Below are positions 8,082 to 16,450 of a DNA stretch of 64,000 bases, in pieces. Position 1 is the stretch's first letter. The number at the start of each line of letters is the position of its first letter. The DNA comes from Pseudomonas sp. GV071 (GTDB lineage Bacteria > Pseudomonadota > Gammaproteobacteria > Pseudomonadales > Pseudomonadaceae): positions 62,001-126,000 of the forward strand of contig NZ_QAOJ01000015.1 of NCBI RefSeq assembly GCF_003050835.1, written 5' to 3'. The notes beneath the pieces were generated by a model. It had not been told where the DNA came from. It ran no database searches and worked only from the letters and a program-made list of their open reading frames with translations. The translations under genes and the position numbers were made by a program.

Positions 8082-10703
8082 ATGCACGAACACTATCAGC
8101 CCCGTGAAACCGAAGCCGCCGCGCAAACCTACTGGGACGAGCAGAAGTCCTTCGTAGTCAGTGAACAACCAGGCAAAGACACTTTCTATTGCCTGTCGAT
8201 GTTCCCCTACCCCAGCGGCAAGCTGCACATGGGCCATGTGCGCAACTACACCATCGGCGATGTGATCGCCCGCTACCAACGCATGCAAGGCAAGAATGTG
8301 CTGCAGCCCATGGGCTGGGATGCGTTCGGCATGCCGGCGGAAAACGCCGCGATGAAAAACAACGTCGCGCCCGCCAAGTGGACTTACGAAAACATCGCCT
8401 ACATGAAGAACCAGCTGAAAAGCCTGGGCCTGGCGGTGGACTGGACGCGCGAAGTCACTACCTGCAAACCGGACTACTACCGCTGGGAACAATGGCTGTT
8501 CACCCGGCTGTTCGAAAAGGGCGTGATCTACCGCAAAAACGGTACCGTGAACTGGGACCCGATTGACCAGACCGTACTGGCCAACGAGCAGGTTATCGAC
8601 GGCCGTGGCTGGCGTTCCGGCGCGCTGATCGAAAAGCGCGAAATCCCGATGTACTACTTCAAGATCACCGCCTACGCCGATGAGCTGCTGACCAGCCTCG
8701 ACGACCTGCCGGGCTGGCCTGAACAGGTCAAGACCATGCAGCGCAACTGGATTGGCAAATCCCGCGGCATGGAAGTCAGCTTCCCCTACGACCAGGCTTC
8801 GATTGGCCAGGCTGGCAAGCTGAACGTCTTCACCACCCGCGCTGACACCCTGATGGGCGCCACCTACGTGGCCGTGGCTGCCGAGCACCCGCTGGCCGCC
8901 ATCGCCCTGCAGAAGCTGCCGGCGGATCAAGCCGCCGAGCTGCAAGCCTTCATCGACGAATGCAAACGCGGCGGCGTGGCTGAAGCCGATATCGCCACCC
9001 AGGAAAAGAAAGGCCTGGCGACTGGGCTGTTTGTTGAACATCCATTGACCGGTGAAAAGCTGCCGGTGTGGGTCGCCAACTATGTATTGATGCACTACGG
9101 CGACGGCGCCGTGATGGCCGTACCGGCGCACGACGAGCGCGACTTCGAATTCGCCCACAAGTACAGCCTGCCGATCAAATCGGTGGTACGTACCAGTGCT
9201 GGCGACGAGAACCCGGCGCCATGGCAAGCCGCCTACGGCGAGCACGGCCAACTGATCAACTCCGGCGAATTCGACGGCCTGGACTTCGCTGGCGCCTTCG
9301 ATGCCATCGAAGTGGCGCTGCAGAAAAAGTCCCTCGGCCAGGCCCGCACGCAGTTCCGTCTGCGTGACTGGGGCATCAGCCGTCAACGCTACTGGGGCTG
9401 CCCGATCCCGATCATCCACTGCGATACCTGCGGTGACGTGCCGGTGCCGGAAGACCAACTGCCGGTGGTACTGCCAGAAGACGTGGTGCCGGATGGCGCT
9501 GGCAGCCCGCTCGCACGCCTGCCCGAGTTCTACAGCTGCACCTGCCCGAAATGCGGCGCCGCGGCCAAGCGCGAAACCGACACCATGGACACCTTCGTGG
9601 AATCGTCCTGGTACTTCGCCCGCTACGCCTCGCCGAACTACACCAAAGGCATGGTCGACCCGGCTGCCGCCAACCACTGGTTGCCGGTTGACCAGTACAT
9701 CGGCGGCATCGAACACGCGATTCTGCACCTGCTCTACGCGCGCTTCTTCCACAAGCTGATGCGCGACGAAGGCCTGCTCGACTCCGATGAGCCGTTCAAG
9801 AACCTGCTGACCCAGGGCATGGTCATCGCCGAGACTTACTACCGTCTGGAAGCCAACGGCAGCAAGACCTGGTTCAACCCGGCCGACGTCGAAATCGAAC
9901 GTGATGCCAAGGCCAAGATCATTGGCGCCACGCTGAAGACCGACGGCCTGCCGGTGGAAATCGGCGGCACCGAGAAGATGGCCAAGTCCAAGAACAACGG
10001 CGTCGACCCACAGTCGATGATCGACCAGTACGGCGCCGACACCTGCCGTCTGTTCATGATGTTCGCCTCGCCGCCCGACATGAGCCTGGAATGGTCCGAC
10101 TCAGGCGTTGAAGGGGCGCACCGCTTCCTCAAACGCGTCTGGCGTCTGGCCCAGGCCCACGTGGCCCGCGGCGTACCCGGCAGCCTCGACGTGGCCAGCC
10201 TCAGCGACGCACAGAAAGACGTGCGCCGCGCCATTCACCTGGCCATCCGCCAAGCTAGCCAGGACATTGGCCAACACCACAAATTCAACACCGCCATCGC
10301 CCAGGTGATGACGCTGATGAACGTGCTGGAAAAAGCAGCCCAGGACAGCGACGCCGACCGCGCCCTGTTGCAGGAAGGTCTGGAAACCGTGGCCCTGCTG
10401 CTGGCGCCGATCACCCCGCACATCAGCCATGAACTGTGGCTGGAGCTGGGTCATGAAAGCGCCGTGATCGACGCCCAGTGGCCAGTGCTCGACGAAAGCG
10501 CCCTGGTGCAGGACAACCTGCAGTTGGTGGTGCAAGTAAACGGCAAGCTGCGCGGCCAGATCGACGTGCCGGCAACTGCCAGCCGCGAAGAAGTCGAGGC
10601 CGCTGCACGGGTCAATGAGAACGTGTTGCGCTTCCTCGATGGCCTGACCATTCGCAAGGTCATCGTGGTACCGGGCAAGCTGGTCAATATCGTCGCGAGC
10701 TGA
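8082..10703 (+). CDS. leuS: Leucyl-tRNA synthetase
   Basis: This 873-residue class I aminoacyl-tRNA synthetase charges tRNA-Leu. It shows the HMGH form of the HIGH signature (residues 49-52, after FPYPSGKL), the CP1 editing domain (about 225-420), a zinc-like CDTCG/CPKCG region near residue 450-490, and the KMAKS form of KMSKS at residues 632-636. The ATG at 8082 (MHEHYQPRE) is the standard start. A longer upstream frame is rejected because it covers the promoter. It is followed by lptE and holA as in other pseudomonads. Confidence 0.97.
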   Translation: MHEHYQPRETEAAAQTYWDEQKSFVVSEQPGKDTFYCLSMFPYPSGKLHMGHVRNYTIGDVIARYQRMQGKNVLQPMGWDAFGMPAENAAMKNNVAPAKWTYENIAYMKNQLKSLGLAVDWTREVTTCKPDYYRWEQWLFTRLFEKGVIYRKNGTVNWDPIDQTVLANEQVIDGRGWRSGALIEKREIPMYYFKITAYADELLTSLDDLPGWPEQVKTMQRNWIGKSRGMEVSFPYDQASIGQAGKLNVFTTRADTLMGATYVAVAAEHPLAAIALQKLPADQAAELQAFIDECKRGGVAEADIATQEKKGLATGLFVEHPLTGEKLPVWVANYVLMHYGDGAVMAVPAHDERDFEFAHKYSLPIKSVVRTSAGDENPAPWQAAYGEHGQLINSGEFDGLDFAGAFDAIEVALQKKSLGQARTQFRLRDWGISRQRYWGCPIPIIHCDTCGDVPVPEDQLPVVLPEDVVPDGAGSPLARLPEFYSCTCPKCGAAAKRETDTMDTFVESSWYFARYASPNYTKGMVDPAAANHWLPVDQYIGGIEHAILHLLYARFFHKLMRDEGLLDSDEPFKNLLTQGMVIAETYYRLEANGSKTWFNPADVEIERDAKAKIIGATLKTDGLPVEIGGTEKMAKSKNNGVDPQSMIDQYGADTCRLFMMFASPPDMSLEWSDSGVEGAHRFLKRVWRLAQAHVARGVPGSLDVASLSDAQKDVRRAIHLAIRQASQDIGQHHKFNTAIAQVMTLMNVLEKAAQDSDADRALLQEGLETVALLLAPITPHISHELWLELGHESAVIDAQWPVLDESALVQDNLQLVVQVNGKLRGQIDVPATASREEVEAAARVNENVLRFLDGLTIRKVIVVPGKLVNIVAS

Positions 10704-10796
10704 TGACGTATCGCGGTAGCCATTGGCGCCGCGAACACCTATTTGAGTTGGCGCTGCACCATAGGCAGCGCTACAGATGGTTTAAGGGGATAACAG

Positions 10797-11408
10797 ATGA
10801 TCAAACGGAATCTGATGGTAGTCGGCCTGGCAACCCTGCTCAGCGCCTGCGGCTTCCAGCTGCGCGGTAGCGGCGACATGGCGTTCGCCCTGACCGAACT
10901 CAACCTCACCGCACGTGATGCCTACGGCCCGGTGGTCAAGGACCTGCGTCAGACCCTGGTCAACAGCGGCGTCAACGTCCATCCGGGCGCCCAGTACACC
11001 GTGGCGCTGACCAGCGAGTCCAGCAAAAGCCGTACCGTCAGCTATACCGGCAGTGCCCGCAGCGCCGAATACGAAACCACGATGGAAGTGGCCTATGAGC
11101 TGCGTGGTGCGAAAAACGCAGTGTTGCTGACCAACACCGTCGACGTGCAAAGCACCTACGTCAACGACGAAAACAACCTGATCGGTTCCGAGCAGGAGTC
11201 CAAGCAGCTCACTGACGAACTGCGCCAGGAGCTGGTTCGCCAGTTGGCTCAACGCCTGCAACTGATCACCCCAGCACAGTTGGAGCAACTGCAAGCCGCT
11301 GCCGATGCCAAGGCACAAGCCGAAGCCGACGCCATCGAAGCCGCACGCAAGGCTGAGGCCGAAACGCCGCAGCAATCGCCCCTGCAGCTGCCGATCAAAG
11401 TCCAGTAA
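10797..11408 (+). CDS. lptE: LPS-assembly lipoprotein LptE
   Basis: LptE is the outer-membrane lipoprotein that plugs LptD and helps insert lipopolysaccharide into the outer leaflet. The 203-residue precursor has a signal peptide with lipobox LLSAC (lipidated Cys18), followed by the conserved CGFQLRGSG start of the mature protein. The C-terminal 35 residues are Ala/Gln/Glu-rich (KAQAEADAIEAARKAEAE), a low-complexity tail. It lies 93 bp after leuS and before holA, the standard order. Its acylation depends on Lnt, encoded at 5118. Confidence 0.95.
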   Translation: MIKRNLMVVGLATLLSACGFQLRGSGDMAFALTELNLTARDAYGPVVKDLRQTLVNSGVNVHPGAQYTVALTSESSKSRTVSYTGSARSAEYETTMEVAYELRGAKNAVLLTNTVDVQSTYVNDENNLIGSEQESKQLTDELRQELVRQLAQRLQLITPAQLEQLQAAADAKAQAEADAIEAARKAEAETPQQSPLQLPIKVQ

Positions 11409-11413
11409 CACCG

Positions 11414-11435
11414 TTCGGGCCGCGCAAGCGGCCCG
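11414..11435 (+). terminator. Hairpin between lptE and holA
   Basis: TCGGGCCGC (11414-11422) and GCGGCCCGA (11427-11435) form a perfect 9-bp stem on a GCAA loop immediately after the lptE stop. No T-run follows, so read-through into holA is likely. Confidence 0.5.
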
Positions 11436-11461
11436 ACATTCCCGCCGATGTCCTCTCGCCT

Positions 11462-12499
11462 ATGAAGCTTGCCCCCGCGCAACTCGCCAAACACCTGCAA
11501 AGCGGCCTTGCGCCGGTCTACGCCATCAGTGGCGACGACCCGCTGCTGTGTCAGGAAGCGGCTGATGCCATTCGCGCCGCCACCCGCAGCCAGGGTTTCA
11601 CTGAGCGCCAGGTGTTCAATGCCGACGCCAGCTTCGACTGGGGCACCCTGCTGCAGGCCGGCAACAGCCTGTCGCTGTTTGCCGACAAGCGCGTGCTGGA
11701 ATTGCGTATTCCCAATGGCAAGCCGGGCGACAAAGGCACGGCAGCGCTGCTCGAATACCTGTCGCGCCCACCGGAAGACACGCTCCTGCTGATCAGCCTG
11801 CCCAAGCTCGATGGCAGCACGCAGAAAACCAAGTGGGCCAAGGCCGTAATTGAAGGCCCGCATGCGCAGTTCATCCAGATCTGGCCGGTGGAAGTGCACC
11901 AGTTGCCGCAATGGATTCGTCAGCGCATGAGTCAGGCCGGCATGAGCGCCACCCAGGAAGCGGTCGACCTGATCGCCGCCCGCGTGGAGGGCAATCTGCT
12001 GGCAGCGGCGCAGGAAATCGAGAAGCTCAAGCTGCTCGCCGAAGGCAACCAGATCGACGCCAGCACCGTGCAAGCGGCGGTCGCCGATAGCGCCCGTTAC
12101 GACGTGTTCGGCCTGATCGACGCAGCCCTCAATGGCGAAGCCAGCCACGCCTTGCGCACCCTCGAAGGATTGCGTGGCGAGGGCGTCGACAGCACCGTGG
12201 TGCTCTGGGCCATCGCCCGCGAACTGCGCCTGCTGGCGACCATCGCCCAGCAATATGGCCAGGGCATTCCGCTGGAAAAAGCCTTTAGCCAGGCGCGCCC
12301 ACCGGTGTGGGACAAACGCCGGCCGCTGGTCAGCAAAGCCCTACAACGTCACTCGGCGGCGCGCTGGAACAAGATGCTGCAAGACGCTCAGCGCGTGGAT
12401 GCGCAAATCAAAGGCCAGGCCGCCGGTGACCCTTGGCTGGAAATCAGTCGCCTGACCCTGCTGCTGGCAGGACAACGCCTGTCGCTGCCTCAGGAGTGA
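11462..12499 (+). CDS. holA: DNA polymerase III subunit delta
   Basis: HolA is the delta subunit of the clamp loader; it opens the beta sliding clamp. The 345-residue length and the start MKLAPAQLAKHLQSGLAPVY are typical. The N-terminal AAA+-like domain lacks a full P-loop, as expected for delta, and is followed by a helical domain and a C-terminal collar domain (DAQIKGQAAGDPWLEISRL). It is downstream of lptE by 53 bp. Confidence 0.95.
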   Translation: MKLAPAQLAKHLQSGLAPVYAISGDDPLLCQEAADAIRAATRSQGFTERQVFNADASFDWGTLLQAGNSLSLFADKRVLELRIPNGKPGDKGTAALLEYLSRPPEDTLLLISLPKLDGSTQKTKWAKAVIEGPHAQFIQIWPVEVHQLPQWIRQRMSQAGMSATQEAVDLIAARVEGNLLAAAQEIEKLKLLAEGNQIDASTVQAAVADSARYDVFGLIDAALNGEASHALRTLEGLRGEGVDSTVVLWAIARELRLLATIAQQYGQGIPLEKAFSQARPPVWDKRRPLVSKALQRHSAARWNKMLQDAQRVDAQIKGQAAGDPWLEISRLTLLLAGQRLSLPQE

Positions 12500-12503
12500 T
12501 AAA

Positions 12504-12521
12504 CGGCGCTGGACAGCGCCG
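12504..12521 (+). terminator. Hairpin after holA
   Basis: CGGCGCTG and CAGCGCCG form an inverted repeat around GA just after the holA stop. There is no T-tract, so the terminator call is tentative. Confidence 0.35.
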
Positions 12522-12605
12522 CTCGACAGGCAGATGATCCGCGCCGCGGGGCTCCCCTCCTTGCTGTTAGCAGCGCTCAGCCACCCGCCCCGCCCGAGGA
12601 CTGTC

Positions 12606-12791
12606 ATGGCCACATCGAAGAAACGCCCCAATAAAGCCAAATCCATCATCGCCCAACCCCTGTTCCGCAGCCGCCAGGAACAGCCGAAGAAAGGCAAAGG
12701 CAGTTACCGCCGCGAAGCCTCCCAGCAAAACTGGGGGGCTTCTGTCTTTTCAGGGCTGTGCTTTTTTGCCGGGGGCTTTTTAGCCGCCTGA
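12606..12791 (+). CDS. arfA: Alternative ribosome-rescue factor A (ArfA)
   Basis: ArfA rescues ribosomes stalled on non-stop mRNA when trans-translation fails, by recruiting RF2. The 61-residue frame starts at ATG 12606 and contains the conserved core AQPLFRSRQEQPKKGKGSYR at about residues 16-35. The C-terminal tail is hydrophobic (VFSGLCFFAGGFLAA), as in full-length ArfA proteins that are unstable. A strong hairpin lies inside the coding sequence (12714-12742), so most transcripts should lack the stop codon, and the active product would be the truncated form made on non-stop mRNA. It is monocistronic after holA. Confidence 0.9.
   Translation: MATSKKRPNKAKSIIAQPLFRSRQEQPKKGKGSYRREASQQNWGASVFSGLCFFAGGFLAA
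12714..12742 (+). promoter_or_regulatory. Intragenic terminator/RNase III hairpin of arfA
   Basis: GAAGCCTCCCAG (12714-12725) and CTGGGGGGCTTC (12731-12742) pair over 12 bp with one U-G wobble and a CAAAA loop, followed by TGTCTTTTC. It sits at codons 37-46 of arfA. In known arfA genes such a hairpin truncates the mRNA so that ArfA is made only when tmRNA is limiting. Confidence 0.85.
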
Positions 12792-12851
12792 AATCCCTCG
12801 ATCCCGTCAGCATGATAAGGTGGCCGCTGTTTACCGCTTTGAGACCTGCTG

Positions 12852-14162
12852 ATGTTCAACCTGTCACCGCGCACCCTGGCCTGCGCCGCGCTGAGCTTTC
12901 ACTTCAACTTGCTCACCGCCTGCGCCGAAGCCCCCCAAGCGCCACAGTCCCCGACTTCTGCTGTACCTGCCGCCACCGCCGCTCCGACTGCCGCTGGCGT
13001 TACCGCCCAGCCCGCCGCGCCGGTTCCCGCACAAAGTTTTGAACAGTGGCGCGACCAGTTGCGCAGTGACGCCGTCGCCGCTGGCATCAATGCCGCACTG
13101 TTCGACCGCGCCTTCGCCAACGTCACCCTCGACCCCGCCGTGGTCGCTGCCGACAGCAGCCAACCAGAGTTCACCCGGCCAGTCTGGGAATACCTCGACG
13201 GTGCTGTCTCGGCCCGGCGCATCGCCAACGGCCAGGCGCAATATGCGCAACAACAGGCCACCCTCAGCCGCATCGAACAACGCTACGGCGTGCAGGCGGA
13301 AGTGCTGGTGGCGGTCTGGGGCATGGAGAGTGCCTACGGCAACAATATCGGCAGCAACAGCGTGATTCGCTCGCTGGCCACCCTGGCCTATGAAGGGCGT
13401 CGCGCCGCGTTCTGGCGGGAACAGCTGATCGCCGCGCTGCAGATTCTCCAGCACGGCGATATTGCCCCGGAACGGTTGGTCGGCTCCTGGGCTGGCGCCA
13501 TGGGCCAGACCCAGTTCATGCCCACCACCTACAACCAGCACGCGGTGGACTTCGACGGCGATGGCCGCCGCGATGTCTGGTACTCCTCCGCCGACGCCCT
13601 CGCCTCGGCCGCTCACTATCTGCAGCAGTCCGGCTGGCAGTTGGGCAAGCCCTGGGGTTTTGAAGTACGCCTGCCGCAAAGCTTCGACTACGCCCTGGCC
13701 GACCCGGATAGCCGCAAGAGCGTGGCCGAGTGGACGCGCCTCGGGGTGATGCCGGCCAGTGGCAAGGCGCTGGCACCGACCTTGTCCGGCGAGTCGGCAA
13801 CCCTGCTGCTGCCTGCCGGCCATCGTGGCCCGGCGTTTCTGTTGCTGAGCAACTTCCGCAGCATCCTCAAGTACAACAACTCGTCGTCCTATGCGCTGGC
13901 CGTTGGCTTGCTGTCGGACGGCATTCGTGGCGCCAACGCCGCCGTGCTGGCCGACTGGCCGCGTGACGACCCGCAGTTGGGCCGTAGCGAGCGAATTGAA
14001 TTGCAGGAACTGCTGACCGCCCATGGCTTCGAGCCCGGCGCCGCTGATGGCATCCTCGGCGCCAACACGCGAAAGGCCGTGCGGGCTTATCAGCAGCAGC
14101 TTGGATTGCCTGCGGATGGCTATGCGGATCACAGCTTGTTGAACCGGTTGCGCAGTCAGTAA
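12852..14162 (+). CDS. Lytic murein transglycosylase lipoprotein with peptidoglycan-binding domain
   Basis: The 436-residue precursor has a signal peptide with lipobox LLTAC (lipidated Cys24), an Ala/Pro-rich linker to about residue 62, an SLT_2/MltB-type catalytic domain, and a C-terminal PG_binding_1 domain (about 372-432; GFEPGAADGILGANTRKAVRAYQ). The catalytic Glu159 is in VWGMESAYGNN, and GSWAGAMGQTQFMPTTY is the family motif. It cleaves the MurNAc-GlcNAc bond to give 1,6-anhydro ends at the inner face of the outer membrane. It is one of three lytic transglycosylase-type genes in 7 kb (with mltB and rlpA). Confidence 0.92.
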   Translation: MFNLSPRTLACAALSFHFNLLTACAEAPQAPQSPTSAVPAATAAPTAAGVTAQPAAPVPAQSFEQWRDQLRSDAVAAGINAALFDRAFANVTLDPAVVAADSSQPEFTRPVWEYLDGAVSARRIANGQAQYAQQQATLSRIEQRYGVQAEVLVAVWGMESAYGNNIGSNSVIRSLATLAYEGRRAAFWREQLIAALQILQHGDIAPERLVGSWAGAMGQTQFMPTTYNQHAVDFDGDGRRDVWYSSADALASAAHYLQQSGWQLGKPWGFEVRLPQSFDYALADPDSRKSVAEWTRLGVMPASGKALAPTLSGESATLLLPAGHRGPAFLLLSNFRSILKYNNSSSYALAVGLLSDGIRGANAAVLADWPRDDPQLGRSERIELQELLTAHGFEPGAADGILGANTRKAVRAYQQQLGLPADGYADHSLLNRLRSQ

Positions 14163-14210
14163 CAAAAGCATCGAGGCTGACCGGAGCGCCGGACCGGCCG
14201 CTTGCGGTCC

Positions 14211-14235
14211 GTAGGAGCGGCTTCAGCCGCGATGC
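14211..14235. repeat. REP half-site
   Basis: GTAGGAGCGGCTTCAGCCGC plus GATGC is a single copy of the Pseudomonas REP motif, with the GCGGCTTCAGCCGC stem-loop, just after the transglycosylase gene. Confidence 0.7.
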
Positions 14236-14247
14236 TCTTGAGGCAAT

Positions 14248-14277
14248 AAAAAGGGCGACCCATGGGCCGCCCTTTTT
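14248..14277. terminator. Bidirectional intrinsic terminator
   Basis: AAAAAGGGCG (14248-14257) pairs with CGCCCTTTTT (14268-14277), and CCC/GGG extends the stem inside, around an AT loop. A and T tracts flank it on both sides, so it can stop the plus-strand transglycosylase and minus-strand lipA transcripts. Confidence 0.85.
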
Positions 14278-14308
14278 GCTTTGGCGATTTCAGCCGCTCA
14301 TCTTTCGA

Positions 14309-14424
14309 GATCGAGCGAGCTAGAGCGGGGCAAGGCAAAAATGCTTTTTGAAGCGCAGTTGGCTGTAGCCAATGAGCATTCAAAAAGCATTTTTAACGCC
14401 GCACCGCCGACGCGCAGCCGATCG
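14309..14424 (+). repeat. Structured two-copy intergenic element, copy 1
   Basis: The element begins GATCGAGCGAGCTAG (14309-14323) and ends GCCGACGCGCAGCCGATCG (14406-14424), both identical to copy 2 at 54180-54308. Inside, AAAAATGCTTTTTGAA (14337-14352) and TTCAAAAAGCATTTTT (14379-14394) form a perfect 16-bp stem enclosing a conserved 26-nt core with a small hairpin TTGGC-TGTA-GCCAA (14359-14372). It lies between convergent genes and ends two bases before the lipA stop codon. I do not recognise it as a named family; it may act as a transcript-end element or be a small mobile sequence. Confidence 0.7.
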
Positions 14425-14425
14425 G

Positions 14426-15424
14426 TTACTTCTTGGCACCGTGTGCTTGCTGATCGGCGTGGTACGAAGAACGCACCAGCGGGCCGGAAGCCACGTTCTT
14501 GAAGCCCATCTTGGTGCCCTCTTCGGCAAACCAGGCAAAGATGTCCGGGTGCACGAAGCGCTGCACCGGCAGGTGGTTGCGCGAGGGTTGCAGGTACTGG
14601 CCAAGGGTGAGCATGTCGATGTCATGTTCGCGCATGCGCTTCATCACTTCGATCACTTCTTCATCGGTCTCGCCCAGGCCGAGCATCAGGCCCGACTTGG
14701 TCGGCACGTGCGGCACGCGTTTCTTGAAGTTTTCCAAGAGGTCCAGCGACCACTCGAAGTCCGAGCCCGGACGCGCGGCCTTGTACAAGCGCGGTACTGT
14801 TTCCAGGTTGTGGTTGAACACATCTGGCGGCTCTTGTTCGGTGATGGCCAAGGCCACGTCCATCCGGCCGCGGTAGTCCGGCACCAGGGTTTCCAGCTGC
14901 ACGCCCGGCGACAGCTTGCGGATTTCCCGCAGGCAGTCGACGAAGTGCTGGGCACCGCCGTCGCGCAGGTCGTCGCGGTCTACCGAGGTGATCACCACGT
15001 ACTTCAGGCGCAGGTCGGCAATGGCCACCGCCAGGTTCATCGGCTCGTCGGCGTCCAGCGGTTTTGGTCGGCCGTGGCCGACATCGCAGAACGGGCAGCG
15101 ACGGGTGCAGATGTCACCCATGATCATGAAGGTGGCGGTGCCACCGGAGAAGCACTCACCCAGGTTCGGGCAGGAGGCTTCTTCACAGACGCTGTGCAGT
15201 TTGTGTTTGCGCAGCAGTTGTTTGATTCGGTCGACTTCCGGCGAAACCGGCACCCGCACTCGAATCCAGTCGGGTTTGCGCGGCAGTTCTTCGGTGGGCA
15301 GGATCTTCACCGGAATACGCGCCATCTTCTCCGCACCGCGCAGTTTTACGCCCATTTCCACCTTGGCCGGTGGGGCTTTAACCGCGGTGCCGGTTGCTTC
15401 GTTGCCAGCTACTTCAATGCTCAT
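14426..15424 (-). CDS. lipA: Lipoyl synthase
   Basis: LipA inserts two sulfurs into protein-bound octanoyl groups to make lipoate. The 332-residue radical-SAM enzyme has the auxiliary cluster cysteines Cys80, Cys85 and Cys91 (VCEEASCPNLGECF) and the radical-SAM triad Cys106-x3-Cys110-x2-Cys113 (ICTRRCPFCDV). The C-terminal end retains the conserved RSSYHAD with its serine ligand. Its start overlaps the lipB stop by 4 bp, so the two are coupled and transcribed with ybeD. Confidence 0.97.
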   Translation of the reverse strand: MSIEVAGNEATGTAVKAPPAKVEMGVKLRGAEKMARIPVKILPTEELPRKPDWIRVRVPVSPEVDRIKQLLRKHKLHSVCEEASCPNLGECFSGGTATFMIMGDICTRRCPFCDVGHGRPKPLDADEPMNLAVAIADLRLKYVVITSVDRDDLRDGGAQHFVDCLREIRKLSPGVQLETLVPDYRGRMDVALAITEQEPPDVFNHNLETVPRLYKAARPGSDFEWSLDLLENFKKRVPHVPTKSGLMLGLGETDEEVIEVMKRMREHDIDMLTLGQYLQPSRNHLPVQRFVHPDIFAWFAEEGTKMGFKNVASGPLVRSSYHADQQAHGAKK

Positions 15425-16074
15425 AGCGATTCAATTCCGCCCGTCAGGGTCGTCTGTTCAGCGTAGTCGAGGTGTGTGACGAGCTGCGCACGCAGCCGGG
15501 CACTTACTTCGGCAAAATCTATCGGTCCCACCTGGTCACGCAGTTGGGTCATGGCCATCCCGGCATACCCGCAAGGGTTGATGCGCTGGAATGGCTGCAG
15601 GTCCATGTCGACATTCAGGGCCAGGCCATGGAAGGACCGGCCGTTACGAATGCGCAGGCCCAGCGAGGCAATTTTCGCCCCATTTACATACACGCCAGGC
15701 GCATCAGCCTTGGCTTCGGCGTGCACACCGTAACTGGCAAGCAGCTCGATCAGGCTGCGCTCGATACGGCTGACCAGCTCACGCACGCCCAGGCTCGAGC
15801 GGCGCACGTCCAGCATCAGGTAAGCGACCAACTGGCCGGGACCGTGGTAGGTCACCTGGCCGCCGCGGTCGACTTTGACCACCGGGATATCACCCGGGAA
15901 CAACACGTGTTCGGCCTTGCCGGCCTGGCCTTGGGTGAAGACTGGCGGATGCTCCAGCAGCCAGATTTCGTCGGGCGTATCCACCACCCGAGAATCGGTA
16001 AAGTGCTGCATGGCATGCCAGGTCGGTTCGTAAGGGACCTGGCCGAGCTCGCGAAAGCCCAGGCGCTGGGTCAT
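15421..16074 (-). CDS. lipB: Octanoyl-[acyl-carrier-protein]-protein N-octanoyltransferase
   Basis: LipB moves octanoate from ACP to lipoyl domains, providing the substrate of LipA. The 217-residue protein has RGGQVTYHGPGQ (residues 70-81), the catalytic Lys134 (NGAKIASLG) and Cys168 (NPCGYAGM). The ATG at 16074 overlaps the ybeD stop by one base (TGATG), indicating translational coupling. Confidence 0.96.
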   Translation of the reverse strand: MTQRLGFRELGQVPYEPTWHAMQHFTDSRVVDTPDEIWLLEHPPVFTQGQAGKAEHVLFPGDIPVVKVDRGGQVTYHGPGQLVAYLMLDVRRSSLGVRELVSRIERSLIELLASYGVHAEAKADAPGVYVNGAKIASLGLRIRNGRSFHGLALNVDMDLQPFQRINPCGYAGMAMTQLRDQVGPIDFAEVSARLRAQLVTHLDYAEQTTLTGGIESL

Positions 16075-16346
16075 CAGAGCACCATATGCACGCGGCCGGT
16101 GGCGCGCAGGTCGCTGTTGATGTCTTGCAGTTGTTCGATGCCGGTGGCGGTGATCAGCAGTTGCACGGTCAGGTATTTGCCGTTGCGGCTGTCGCGCTGC
16201 ACCAGAGTGTCCACGTCCAGATCAGGTGCGTGGCGCTTGAGAATATCGATGACCAGCTCGGTAAAACCCTCGCCCGCATCGCCGATGACTTTGATCGGGT
16301 AGCGCTCGCAGGGAAACTCGATGGTTACGGATGTGGCGTCTGTCAT
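16074..16346 (-). CDS. ybeD: YbeD family protein (DUF493)
   Basis: This 90-residue protein matches YbeD/DUF493, a small alpha/beta protein with an ACT-like fold encoded beside lipB in many gamma-proteobacteria. A regulatory role is suspected from its fold and context, but none is established. Conserved landmarks are CERYPIKVIG near the start and the C-terminal DINSDLRATGRVHMVL. It is the first gene of the ybeD-lipB-lipA unit. Confidence 0.9.
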   Translation of the reverse strand: MTDATSVTIEFPCERYPIKVIGDAGEGFTELVIDILKRHAPDLDVDTLVQRDSRNGKYLTVQLLITATGIEQLQDINSDLRATGRVHMVL

Positions 16347-16379
16347 GGCGGTCTCGGCGGGCTTTTGGCCTGCGGAAAT

Positions 16380-16421
16380 CAGACGTCAGCTTGCTCTTTT
16401 GGAGCTAAAAGCCGACGTCTG
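16380..16421 (-). terminator. Hairpin between dacA and ybeD
   Basis: CAGACGTCAGCTT (16380-16392) and AAGCCGACGTCTG (16409-16421) pair with one mismatch. It lies downstream of dacA and upstream of ybeD; without a clear T-run it may be a partial terminator or attenuator. Confidence 0.45.
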
Positions 16422-16450
16422 TGGCTATCAATTTTCGATATACGCGGCTG

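Noticed and set aside
8037..9752. 571-codon minus-strand frame over leuS
   Set aside because: Antisense to an essential synthetase with HIGH and KMSKS motifs; no protein-like signature.
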